Source: Eubacterium sp. (GTDB lineage: Bacteria; Bacillota; Clostridia; Lachnospirales; Lachnospiraceae). Taken from it: DNA of 64,000 nucleotides. Made by a program: the position numbers and the translations under genes. Positions 18,128-26,503 of this stretch are shown here, piece after piece (positions within the stretch are counted from its first letter, which is position 1; each line of letters opens with the position of its first letter). Where the stretch lies: contig JAILRB010000005.1 of NCBI GenBank assembly GCA_024698585.1, forward strand, positions 1 to 64,000. Reading direction: 5' to 3'. The notes beneath the pieces are model-generated. The model was not told the origin of the DNA and did not search any database. It saw only the letters and a list, made by a program, of their open reading frames with translations.

Positions 18128-18162
18128 GAAAAAAGTATCCCACAAGTTGTGAGATACTTTTA
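18128..18162 (-). terminator. Terminator for the FN3-tailed secreted protein gene
   Basis: GTATC (18135-18139) pairs with GATAC (18153-18157) and CACA with TGTG, with one mismatch between. On the minus strand the stem ends in a run of six T. Confidence 0.82.
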
Positions 18163-18170
18163 TGATGTGT

Positions 18171-19292
18171 TTATTTAATTTTAACTGTTTTAGTCTTAGA
18201 CCATTTTCCGGTTGTGGTCTTATTGAATGCGCGAACCTGAACCTGATATTTCTTCTTGGATTTTAATTTCTTAAAGGTCTTAGTAATTGACTTTGAAGTA
18301 TAATATTTCTTTGTAGTCCATTTCTTTGCACCGGATTTTTTAAAGCGAATTGTAATTCCCGTCTGGTTAGATACCTTGGAAACCTTAACCTTCATGGCTT
18401 TCTTCATAGCTTTTACTTTAAAGCCTGGTGTCTTTAAAGTAGGCTTGCTGGTCTTATCAATAATTGTAATGGTAAGGTACTCAGATCCATCCAGAAATTG
18501 TTTCAGTGTGCTGGATATTTTTGGATTACGTTCTACTTTATATTTGGAAAATGTCTTATTCCCAAGGGACAGACTGCTGTAATTTTGCTGGAATGTAGCA
18601 GCTTCTTTTGCACCATAGTAGACTTCAATTACAGAAAGAATAGACTTATAGGTGCTGATTGTAAGCTTTGGCTCTTCGGAAAAAATGAAAACAGTGTTTC
18701 CATTTTCTGTATCTTTCATAAAGAAGAGATTTCCTTTGGAATAACTTGCGAATTTCTGTCCTGTGCTTGAAATCAAGTCGCTAGGTCTGATATATATTTG
18801 TGACTGATCCAATAATGGAATCTTTTTACTAATATCAATCTGAATTTTTCCACCACCGTCTGAAGTCTTTTCCATATATAAGCCTTCGTTTTCTAAAGTG
18901 TATTTTGAAATCACTTCAGATTCATTTAATGTAGGGAACATATCTCCGTATGCGTATCCATGTAAATGACCAATACTGTCAATTAAAATCGTAGCAGATA
19001 CGACTGAGAACAAGGAATTATCTTTAGTAAATGTAAGTGATAAAATTGTTCCGTTTAAAGTGTAAGTTGCTGAATCTTTAGAGCCGTTTGCCGTAGCCTT
19101 AATTGTAAGAGTATTTCCGTCTGCGGTAGCAGTCCAGTAACTCTTAGCCTTCGCAAATTCCTTTACTGTATCACTGGAATTAAACGAATTTGCAATTTGC
19201 TGCAACGTAGGGGTAGCCGCAGAAACCTTTGTCTGAAAAGCAAAGATTACGAAAAGTGCAGCGATGAATAGTGTCTTTGTAATTTTTTTCAT
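18171..19292 (-). CDS. Secreted protein of unknown function with basic FN3-like C-terminus
   Basis: A 373-residue exported protein. The signal peptide is about 1-25 (ends VSA-ATP). A roughly 260-residue N-terminal region is rich in Thr/Ser and beta-strand-like and matches no family I know. The C-terminal 85 residues form a fibronectin type III-like module with very high Lys content (GAKKWTTKKYYTSKS, KKKYQVQVRAFN) of the same style as the tail of the phosphoesterase at 9148-10884. It is a single-gene unit with its own promoter (19342-19371) and terminator. A surface or matrix protein is a reasonable guess. Confidence 0.8.
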   Translation of the reverse strand: MKKITKTLFIAALFVIFAFQTKVSAATPTLQQIANSFNSSDTVKEFAKAKSYWTATADGNTLTIKATANGSKDSATYTLNGTILSLTFTKDNSLFSVVSATILIDSIGHLHGYAYGDMFPTLNESEVISKYTLENEGLYMEKTSDGGGKIQIDISKKIPLLDQSQIYIRPSDLISSTGQKFASYSKGNLFFMKDTENGNTVFIFSEEPKLTISTYKSILSVIEVYYGAKEAATFQQNYSSLSLGNKTFSKYKVERNPKISSTLKQFLDGSEYLTITIIDKTSKPTLKTPGFKVKAMKKAMKVKVSKVSNQTGITIRFKKSGAKKWTTKKYYTSKSITKTFKKLKSKKKYQVQVRAFNKTTTGKWSKTKTVKIK

Positions 19293-19341
19293 TTTAAGTC
19301 CTCCATTTCTTTAGTTATCTTTTTCGATAACGCACAAAGAA

Positions 19342-19371
19342 ACTATAAACGATAGGATGGGTTTTCGTCAA
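19342..19371 (-). promoter_or_regulatory. Sigma-A promoter for the FN3-tailed gene
   Basis: Minus strand: TTGACG (19371-19366), 18 bp, TATAGT (19347-19342). Confidence 0.7.
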
Positions 19372-19477
19372 GAAAAAGAGGGACTATTCTGTGGGGAGAT
19401 GATAGTTTTCAAAAGAAAATTATGGTATTATTAGGAAAGAAATTTTGGGGATGTTAGATACGGGAAAGGATAGTGTG

Positions 19478-19921
19478 ATGGGACAATTTGAAATCATGCG
19501 TGCTGAGGAAGAATGGCAGAGAGCCGGAGCATACTCCGTTCGAATCCAAGGAATGAACCGCCAGCACCATATTTCCTTGCGGGATGAATTCGATGAACAC
19601 GATAAGGAAGGGACGCGATATATTGTGCTCTTAGACGATGAATATCCGATTGCAACCTGTAGATTTTACGAACAGGATTCAGAATGTGTAGTTCTGGGAA
19701 GAGTGGTTGTTTTGCCGGAGTATCGAGGGAAACATCTGGGTCATGATGTTGTGCGGGGGGCAGAACAGTGGATTGTGGAACTTGGATACCGTGAGATTAT
19801 TATTGATAGCAGAGTTGAAGTGATTTCATTTTACGAGAAACTGGGATATGTTTGTGTAGATGATTCCGTGATTCATAGTGGAAGTTTTGATTGCATAAGA
19901 ATGCGCAAATTTATTGGATAA
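19478..19921 (+). CDS. GNAT-family N-acetyltransferase
   Basis: A 147-residue GNAT protein. The acetyl-CoA-binding motif A is VVVLPEYRGKHLGHDVVRG (Q/R-x-x-G-x-G/A type). The following strand-helix IIIDSRVEVISFYEKLGY is the usual motif B region. The start at 19478 is taken because AAAGGA lies 7 nt upstream; a TTG at 19445 would extend it without a site. The substrate is not predictable. It resembles the ElaA/YjcF-like small GNATs. Confidence 0.86.
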   Translation: MGQFEIMRAEEEWQRAGAYSVRIQGMNRQHHISLRDEFDEHDKEGTRYIVLLDDEYPIATCRFYEQDSECVVLGRVVVLPEYRGKHLGHDVVRGAEQWIVELGYREIIIDSRVEVISFYEKLGYVCVDDSVIHSGSFDCIRMRKFIG

Positions 19922-19990
19922 GGAGAGAAGGGGCTGGAAAAAACAGGAAGATGCTAAGCCGGCGAAGAGAAAGAAAACGTTTTAAGTCAG

Positions 19991-20019
19991 TTGCCAGGTA
20001 GTATGATAAATGTTACTAT
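19991..20019 (+). promoter_or_regulatory. Sigma-A promoter for the lipoprotein gene
   Basis: TTGCCA (19991-19996), 17 bp, TACTAT (20014-20019). It places transcription near 20026, which rules out the upstream ATG at 20010 as the start. Confidence 0.7.
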
Positions 20020-20048
20020 ATTATTATCAGGAAATGGAGGAGAGTTAT

Positions 20049-20426
20049 ATGAAGAAACTATTGGTATTAGTAACAGTTTTAGCAACAAGTTGTGTCTTTC
20101 TGATGGGATGCGGTTCGAAAGGAGACACAAAAGAAGAGAAGCAGACTGAAAAGGAAACCACGGTGGAAAAGACCGGAGCGGATGCGTTGTTAGGAGATTG
20201 GACTTATGAAAGTGGCGGATTTACGTATCATTTTAAAGACGATGGAACAGGTGTGTATGATATAGGTGGAGAGGAAATGACTTTTACATATAGTGCGACA
20301 GATGATGTTTTAACAATTTCCTTCTATGAGGACACAGACCCGATGGAGTTAGATTATGAAATCAGTGGGGATACTTTGAATGTAAAAGATAGCTTAGGAA
20401 ATGATACGATTTATAAGAAAAAATAA
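20049..20426 (+). CDS. Small lipoprotein with lipocalin-like DUF domain
   Basis: A 125-residue exported lipoprotein. The signal peptide ends at the lipobox FLMGC, so the mature N-terminus is Cys. A Lys/Glu/Thr linker follows, then a compact beta domain (LLGDWTYESGGFTYHF ... GTGVYDIGG) of the kind often labelled DUF5640/lipocalin-like in Clostridia. No function is known to me. GGAGGAG precedes the ATG at 20049. A hairpin terminator follows. Confidence 0.85.
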   Translation: MKKLLVLVTVLATSCVFLMGCGSKGDTKEEKQTEKETTVEKTGADALLGDWTYESGGFTYHFKDDGTGVYDIGGEEMTFTYSATDDVLTISFYEDTDPMELDYEISGDTLNVKDSLGNDTIYKKK

Positions 20427-20442
20427 AGACTGAATTGAATAG

Positions 20443-20477
20443 AGAGTGCTCAAACAGTGTTTGGGTGCTCTTTGTTT
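20443..20477 (+). terminator. Terminator after the lipoprotein gene
   Basis: A 13-bp stem, 20443-20455 against 20459-20471, with several G-U pairs and an AGT loop, followed by a T-rich run. Confidence 0.75.
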
Positions 20478-20494
20478 ATAAATGGGGTGATTAA

Positions 20495-22342
20495 ATGACA
20501 TTAAACAAAGCACAGAAACAAATATTGGATGAGAGATTTGAAAAATATGATGATGAGCTTCGTTGGCTTTATATGGAATTATATGATAATAGTGATATGT
20601 ACGGAGAATTATGTAATACTATGGCAGAATATTATGAAGCCAGAAGTGACGCATTAAAGGAAATTGACATGAAACGTTTGGAGGAGCCGGACTGGTATCA
20701 GAAAAAATCCCTGTTTGGAATGATGATGTATGTGGATAATTTTGCAGAAAATCTGAAGGGCGCAGTGGAAAAGCTTCCTTATGTGGAAAAACTGGGAGTG
20801 AATTATTTACATCTGATGCCGATTCTGGATAGCCCGGAAAAGAATTCAGATGGAGGGTATGCAGTCCGGGATTATCGGAAAGTACGGGAAGACTTGGGAA
20901 CGGTGGAGGACCTAAAGGCTTTCACAAAGAAATGTCATAATAAAGACATCAAGGTGTGCTGCAATTTTGTAATGAATCATACTTCCGATGAACATGAGTG
21001 GGCAGTGAAAGCGAAGCAGGGAGAAGGAGAGTATATGAGCCGGTATTACTGCTTTGAAAACTATCAGGAACCCTTCCGCTATGATCAGACAGTGCCTCAG
21101 ATTTATCCGGCAACGGCACCGGGGAACTCCACGGAAATTCCGGAAATGGGGCATTATGTCATGACGACTTTTCATCGGTACCAATGGGATTTAAATTATC
21201 GAAATCCTAGAGTGTTCAACGAAATGGTTTACAATTTTCTTTTTTTGGCGAACTGTGGTGTAGATGTCATACGACTGGATGCCGTGCCATATATATGGAA
21301 AGAACTGGGAACCACTTGTAGGAATCTTCCGAAGGTTCATACGATTCTCAGAATGTTTCGCATAATCAGCGAGATTGTTTGTCCGGGAATACTTCTGCTG
21401 GGAGAAGTTGTCATGGAAGCTGACCGTGTGGTTCCGTATTTTGGAACGAAGGAGAAGCCGGAATGTCATATGCTTTATAATGTGGCTGCCATGGCTACCA
21501 TATGGCATACAGTGGCCACCAGAGATGTGGGATTGCTGAGAAACCAGATTGATATTATGGGAAGTCTTCCGAAAAGAGATGTGTTCCTAAACTATTTGAG
21601 ATGTCATGATGACATTGGATGGGGTCTGGATTATGATATGCTTCTTAGGTATGGAATTGCGGAGATTACCCATAAAGAGTACCTGAATGAATATTTTTTA
21701 GGCAATGCGGGATTTAGTAACAGCCGTGGAGAATTAAACCGTTCAGAGGAAATACAGAATGCTAATTTCTGTGGAACAACGGCCTCGCTTTGTGGAGTTG
21801 AGAAGGCTGTGGATGAAGGAAACAAAAAGGCATTAGAAAGAGCGATTTCGCTGGATTTAATGCTTCATGCCTATATGTTTATGCAGGCAGGAATTCCGAT
21901 TATTTATAGTGGCGATGAAATCGGTCAGCTGAATGATTATTCTTATAAAGAAAATCCGGAAAAAGCAGAAGATTCCAGATATCTTCATCGCGGAAAATTC
22001 CATTGGGAGGATGCGGAAAAAATCACAGAGGAAGATTCCGCTCCGGGAAAAATTTTTGGAAACCTTAAAAAATTAGGAGAACTTCGAAAGAAACATCCGG
22101 CCTTTTCCAATGAAGCAGATTTATGGACCGTGGAAACCTGGGAGGATAGTATTTTAGGAATCGGCAGATACTATAAAGGGGAGAAAATCATTGGAATCTT
22201 CAATTTCAGCGAGCATGAAAAAACTGCATGGATTGAAGAGGAAGAAGGAATGTTTGAAGACTTAATGACCGGAGAACAAAAGGTAGCGAAGGATATTAAA
22301 CTGGATGGATATGGCTTTCAATGGCTTTGTCGAAAACTGTAA
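20495..22342 (+). CDS. GH13 amylosucrase-like alpha-glucan enzyme
   Basis: A 615-residue cytoplasmic GH13 protein without a signal peptide. Its sequence follows the amylosucrase/sucrose-hydrolase branch (GH13_4): an N-terminal helical domain (about 1-85), then MMMYVDNFAENLKG, NYLHLMPILDSP, NSDGGYAVRDY and NFVMNHTSDEHEW. The catalytic set is present: nucleophile Asp in DVIRLDAVPYIW, acid/base Glu in LLGEVVMEA and the HD pair in RCHDDIGWG. Amylosucrases use sucrose to build alpha-1,4-glucan or hydrolyse it; which of these applies here is open. A C-terminal beta domain closes the protein. No sugar transporter is adjacent. Confidence 0.88.
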   Translation: MTLNKAQKQILDERFEKYDDELRWLYMELYDNSDMYGELCNTMAEYYEARSDALKEIDMKRLEEPDWYQKKSLFGMMMYVDNFAENLKGAVEKLPYVEKLGVNYLHLMPILDSPEKNSDGGYAVRDYRKVREDLGTVEDLKAFTKKCHNKDIKVCCNFVMNHTSDEHEWAVKAKQGEGEYMSRYYCFENYQEPFRYDQTVPQIYPATAPGNSTEIPEMGHYVMTTFHRYQWDLNYRNPRVFNEMVYNFLFLANCGVDVIRLDAVPYIWKELGTTCRNLPKVHTILRMFRIISEIVCPGILLLGEVVMEADRVVPYFGTKEKPECHMLYNVAAMATIWHTVATRDVGLLRNQIDIMGSLPKRDVFLNYLRCHDDIGWGLDYDMLLRYGIAEITHKEYLNEYFLGNAGFSNSRGELNRSEEIQNANFCGTTASLCGVEKAVDEGNKKALERAISLDLMLHAYMFMQAGIPIIYSGDEIGQLNDYSYKENPEKAEDSRYLHRGKFHWEDAEKITEEDSAPGKIFGNLKKLGELRKKHPAFSNEADLWTVETWEDSILGIGRYYKGEKIIGIFNFSEHEKTAWIEEEEGMFEDLMTGEQKVAKDIKLDGYGFQWLCRKL

Positions 22343-22389
22343 GATAAAATGAAAGAAAAGAACATGTAGTATTCAATACAATTTAATCT

Positions 22390-22417
22390 AGACAAAACCA
22401 GAAAATTGATTACAATA
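22390..22417 (+). promoter_or_regulatory. Sigma-A promoter of the degV gene
   Basis: TAGACA (22390-22395), 16 bp, TACAAT (22412-22417). Confidence 0.6.
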
Positions 22418-22466
22418 ATAGTAGGAACCTAACAAAGGATAAGTGGATTGGAAAGGAGATTCCTAA

Positions 22467-23303
22467 ATGGATTGGAAAATTGTTACAGATTCCAGCTGTG
22501 ATTTTTATGAATTGGAAAAAAAGGATGATAAGGTAGGTTTTGCTACAGTACCTTTTGTGATTTCCATTGATGGTGTTGATTATGTGGATGATGAATCATT
22601 ACAGGTGGATGATGTAATCGATGCGATAGATAATTGTAAAGAAACCAGTTTTACATCTTGCCCGTCTCCGGCGGAATGGATTAATGCGATTGGCGATGCA
22701 AAGAAATGCTTCCTGGTGACGATTTCGTCCAGTCTTTCCGGAAGCTTTAACAGTGCAGGGGTAGCGAAAAAGATGATTTTGGAAGAAGATCCGAGTCGTC
22801 AGATTGAAATATTGGATTCCTTGTCTACAGGACCGACCCTTTGCCTGATTGTCAGAAAACTGCAGCAGTTAATTGCAGACAATGATGACTTTGATGTGGT
22901 AAAAGATGAAATTCATAAATATATGAAGACAATGCATGTTGTATTCGCGCTTTGTTCTTATAATAATCTGGTGCGAAACGGAAGAATGTCAAAAATTGCG
23001 GGATTGGTTGCCAGTAAATTGCGACTGATCGGTGTGGGAATTGCGAGTCCGGAAGGAACCATTGAGGTAAAGAAAATTGCCCGTGGCAGTAAGAAGGTGA
23101 TTGAAGTAATTCTGGATGACATTAAGGAACGAGGAGAAAATTGTCGTTCCATTATCATTTCTCATTGTCAGAATGAGGAATTGGCATTAATGGTTAAGGA
23201 AGCCATTGATAAACTTTTCGAAAGTATTGACATTAAGATTATTCCAACAAGAGGTCTGGACAGTTATTATGCTGAAAAACATGGAATCATTGTAGGATAT
23301 TAG
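22467..23303 (+). CDS. DegV-family fatty-acid-binding protein
   Basis: A 278-residue two-domain protein of the DegV family. The N-terminal motif IVTDSSCDF and the TSCPSPAEW and VTISSSLSGSFNSA segments form the lipid carboxylate-binding site. The C-terminal domain begins around GVGIASPEGTI. FakB-type relatives present fatty acids to the kinase FakA, and that role is likely but fakA is not in this window. AAAGGAGA precedes the ATG. It is a single-gene unit between its own promoter and terminator. Confidence 0.9.
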   Translation: MDWKIVTDSSCDFYELEKKDDKVGFATVPFVISIDGVDYVDDESLQVDDVIDAIDNCKETSFTSCPSPAEWINAIGDAKKCFLVTISSSLSGSFNSAGVAKKMILEEDPSRQIEILDSLSTGPTLCLIVRKLQQLIADNDDFDVVKDEIHKYMKTMHVVFALCSYNNLVRNGRMSKIAGLVASKLRLIGVGIASPEGTIEVKKIARGSKKVIEVILDDIKERGENCRSIIISHCQNEELALMVKEAIDKLFESIDIKIIPTRGLDSYYAEKHGIIVGY

Positions 23304-23311
23304 AAAACAAA

Positions 23312-23339
23312 AACCTGGCGAAAAATCGTCAGGTTTTTT
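23312..23339 (+). terminator. Terminator after degV
   Basis: AACCTGGCGA (23312-23321) pairs with TCGTCAGGTT (23326-23335) with one wobble pair, then T-run. Confidence 0.88.
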
Positions 23340-23362
23340 GCATTATTTGGGGGAAAATATGG

Positions 23363-23368
23363 TACAAT
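23363..23368 (+). promoter_or_regulatory. Extended -10 element for the patatin-SulP operon
   Basis: TACAAT preceded by TGG (TGN extension). No good -35 box is seen at the normal distance, so this is a weaker call. Confidence 0.4.
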
Positions 23369-23414
23369 ATGAGGTAGATGGTAATGTGCGGATTGAAACA
23401 GAAAAGGAGGGCTT

Positions 23415-24266
23415 ATGAGAACAGGACTTGTAATGGAAGGTGGCGCGATGCGCGGAATGTTTACCGCAGGTGTCATTGATGTATGGATGGAAAATAATAT
23501 TGAATTTGATGGAGCCATTGGCGTCAGTGCCGGGGCAGTTTTTGGATGTAATTATAAATCAAAGCAGCCGGGAAGGACGATTCGATATAACACGAAATAT
23601 TGTAACAGCCCGAATTATATGAGCATTAAGTCGCTTATTAAAACGGGAAATATTTTTGATGTGGATTTTGCTTATCATGATATTCCGGAAAAACTGGATC
23701 CTTTTGATAGTGAGACCTTTGAAAAGAATCCAATGGAATTCTATGTGGTTTGTACAGATGTAATTACAGGACAGCCGATTTATAAGAAAATCAAAACTGG
23801 TACAGGGGAGGACTTGTTATATATGCAAGGTTCTGCATCCATGCCGATTGTTTCCAAAATCGTGGAAGTACAGGGACGAAAACTGCTGGATGGAGGCGTG
23901 GCAGATTCCATTCCGTTAAAGTATTTCGAAAGTATCGGATATGACAGAAATGTCGTGATTCTGACGCAGCCGAAAGGATATGTTAAGGGACCGAACAGTG
24001 CCATGAGTGTGGCGAAGGTTCAGTTAAGACAATATCCACATTTCCTTCGTGCCATGGAAGATCGACATCTGATGTATAACGAAGAAATTAAGTACATTCG
24101 TAAGAAAGAAATCCATGATGAGATTTTAGTAATTCGCCCGAAAGAGAAACTTCCGGTAAATCATATCGAGAAGAATCCGGATAAACTCTGGGAAACTTAT
24201 TATTTAGGTCGGGAACAGGGTGAGAAATATTTAGAAAAGGTTCGTGACTTCTTAGCAGGAAAATAA
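23415..24266 (+). CDS. Patatin-like phospholipase
   Basis: A 283-residue patatin-fold lipid acyl hydrolase. The oxyanion-hole segment is GGAMRGMFTAGV, the nucleophile elbow is GVSAG (GxSxG) and the catalytic Asp is in LLDGGVADSIP, giving the Ser-Asp dyad. It resembles RssA/YlbK-type bacterial proteins; lysophospholipase or acyl-hydrolase activity is inferred. AGGAGGG precedes the ATG. The SulP gene starts 19 nt after its stop with no terminator between, so the two are probably cotranscribed. Confidence 0.9.
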   Translation: MRTGLVMEGGAMRGMFTAGVIDVWMENNIEFDGAIGVSAGAVFGCNYKSKQPGRTIRYNTKYCNSPNYMSIKSLIKTGNIFDVDFAYHDIPEKLDPFDSETFEKNPMEFYVVCTDVITGQPIYKKIKTGTGEDLLYMQGSASMPIVSKIVEVQGRKLLDGGVADSIPLKYFESIGYDRNVVILTQPKGYVKGPNSAMSVAKVQLRQYPHFLRAMEDRHLMYNEEIKYIRKKEIHDEILVIRPKEKLPVNHIEKNPDKLWETYYLGREQGEKYLEKVRDFLAGK

Positions 24267-24285
24267 TTGGAAAGATTAGACAGAA

Positions 24286-26478
24286 ATGATGACAGAACAG
24301 AAAAGTGAAAAAAAACTGAATAAATCGGGACAATTCATTGCCGGAAAAGTGCATTGGAAAAATGATATCTTATCCGGCATTATTGTTGCGCTTGTTTCTA
24401 TTCCTATTTCCATGGGGTATGCGCAGATTGCGGGATTGCCGGTAATCTATGGGTTATATGGGTCCCTATTGCCAATCCTTATTTTTGCGTTTCTTACTAC
24501 GTCGCCACAGTTTGTGGTAGGGGTAGATGCCATGCCTGCTGCCATGGTGGGCGGTTTATTGGCGACTCTGGGAGTGAAGGCTGAATCGGAACAGGCAATG
24601 AAAGTGGCGCCAATGGTTGCGTTACTGGTTGCTATATGGTTTGTGATTTTCTATTTTCTGAAGGCAGGAAGAATTGTGAAGTTTATTTCCACACCGGTAA
24701 TGGGTGGATTTATTTCCGGAGTGGGAGCCTCGATTATACTGATGCAGGTTCCGAAACTTTGGGGAGGAACGGCAGGAACCGGGGAACTCTATTTACTGGT
24801 GAAGCATATGGTCATGGAGAGACATTCCTTTAACGGGGTGTCCCTGGGATTGGGTCTTGGTACGGTCTTGGTGATTCTGCTTTGTAAGAGGTGGATTCCG
24901 AAAGTGCCGATGCTGGTAATCATGATGGTCGTGGGGATGGCATTACAGATTGGATTACACTTGGATGATTATGGGGTGAAATTGTTACCACAGGTATCCG
25001 GAGGATTACCTCATTTCGTTTTACCGGATTTTTCCGTGATGAAATATGATCCGGTGGAAATGCTCATTCAGTCCTTGAGTATTGCAGCAGTTATAATGAC
25101 ACAGACACTGCTGGCTACCGGAAATTATGCTATGAAGTATCAGGATGATGTAGATAATAACCGGGAATTACTAGCTTATGCAGGAATGAATATGGGAGGA
25201 GCCCTGGTTGGCTGCTGTCCGATTAACGGTTCGGTTTCCAGAAGTGGTGTTGCGGACTCCTATGGGTGCAAGTCTCAGGTAATGTCCATTACGGCTTCCG
25301 TCACCATGTTGTTGATTTTATTGTTTGGGACACCGTTGTTAAAGTTTTTGCCGGTTCCGGTTTTGACGGGAATTGTTATGACGGCTTTAATCGGAATCAT
25401 TGAGTTTTCCCTGTCAGAGAGACTGCGTAAAACCAGTAAGAATGAATGGATCGTCTTTATGATTTCCTTTGGGGGCGTTTTGTTATTCGGTACGGTTTAC
25501 GGCGTAATGATTGGATGCATTTTGTCTTTTGCAGTTGTTGCGGTAAAGGCGGTTGCTCCATCCACAGCGTTCCTTGGAAGAATTCCGGGAGAGGGAAATT
25601 TCTATCCGTTAAATAGAAATATGTCTGCCAGACCGATTAAAAATACATTGATTTATCGCTTTAATGGTAATCTTTTCTTTGCCAATATTGATCGCTTTGA
25701 GAAGGACATTGAAAGCGGAATCAGAAAAGATACGAAGCAGGTAGTGGTGGACGCCAGAGGAATTGATGATATTGATGTTACGGCAGTGGATCGATTGATG
25801 TTATTCCGGGACAATCTGTTGAATCGTGGAATTCACTTCTATATTACGGAGCATGAAGGAATCTTAAATGACCGAATCCGAAGGTTAGGTGGAGGAAAAC
25901 TGATTGATGAAGGTGTGATGCGCCGAACCATAACTCTGGCATTGCGAGATGCAGGACTTCATAAGCCTTATGATTTAGAGGATATGGAAAATGACGGAAA
26001 AGGAAAGAATTTCATTGAGTCCGAAGAGCGATTGGCAGAATTCGAATGGGCTTTTGGGGATGAGGCAGAGGCTCGGTTCGAACAGATGGCAAAGGAAACG
26101 GCGGAACATCTTGTGGCTACGATTGCCGGGGATGTGGAGCATAAGGATGTGTTTGGTACGGATGCCTTGAAGACGACCTGGGGATTGATTGGTCGATACG
26201 ATGAAGATGAGTTTTTCGATTATCTGGAAATTGCATTGGAACAGCTGGCGAATCAGGGACGAATCACAAAGGAGGATGCTACAAAGCTGGAGCAATTAGT
26301 GGAGGAGCGTCGTGAGCGGGGAGAAATGCGATTACAGGAATTGCATCCGAAGGCTATGGAGATTCTTTTAAAGCATCGAAGAGAAATCCGAGATCAGTTA
26401 AAGGCACAGCTGCCGGAAGAATATGCCCGGGTACATAATCTGAGAAAACAGAGACGTTTAGAAAAAGAAAAGGAATGA
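24286..26478 (+). CDS. SulP-family anion transporter with STAS domain and long C-terminal extension
   Basis: A 730-residue membrane protein. The N-terminal 420 residues form the SulP transport domain, with GLYGSLLPILIFAF and GCCPINGSVSRSG-type segments. A cytoplasmic STAS domain follows (about 450-545, NTLIYRFNGNLFFANIDRF, VVVDARGIDDIDVTAVD). Beyond it are about 175 further residues, strongly charged and helical (about 560-730), which ordinary SulP proteins lack. The substrate is an inorganic or dicarboxylate anion (sulfate, bicarbonate or similar), not resolvable here. It is downstream of the patatin gene and converges on a second SulP gene. Confidence 0.9.
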   Translation: MMTEQKSEKKLNKSGQFIAGKVHWKNDILSGIIVALVSIPISMGYAQIAGLPVIYGLYGSLLPILIFAFLTTSPQFVVGVDAMPAAMVGGLLATLGVKAESEQAMKVAPMVALLVAIWFVIFYFLKAGRIVKFISTPVMGGFISGVGASIILMQVPKLWGGTAGTGELYLLVKHMVMERHSFNGVSLGLGLGTVLVILLCKRWIPKVPMLVIMMVVGMALQIGLHLDDYGVKLLPQVSGGLPHFVLPDFSVMKYDPVEMLIQSLSIAAVIMTQTLLATGNYAMKYQDDVDNNRELLAYAGMNMGGALVGCCPINGSVSRSGVADSYGCKSQVMSITASVTMLLILLFGTPLLKFLPVPVLTGIVMTALIGIIEFSLSERLRKTSKNEWIVFMISFGGVLLFGTVYGVMIGCILSFAVVAVKAVAPSTAFLGRIPGEGNFYPLNRNMSARPIKNTLIYRFNGNLFFANIDRFEKDIESGIRKDTKQVVVDARGIDDIDVTAVDRLMLFRDNLLNRGIHFYITEHEGILNDRIRRLGGGKLIDEGVMRRTITLALRDAGLHKPYDLEDMENDGKGKNFIESEERLAEFEWAFGDEAEARFEQMAKETAEHLVATIAGDVEHKDVFGTDALKTTWGLIGRYDEDEFFDYLEIALEQLANQGRITKEDATKLEQLVEERRERGEMRLQELHPKAMEILLKHRREIRDQLKAQLPEEYARVHNLRKQRRLEKEKE

Positions 26479-26503
26479 AGCAGATGACTTCATTCCTTTT
26501 TTT
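26470..26503. terminator. Bidirectional terminator between the two SulP genes
   Basis: AAGGAATGAAG (26470-26480) pairs exactly with CTTCATTCCTT (26488-26498). T-runs lie on both strands. Confidence 0.92.
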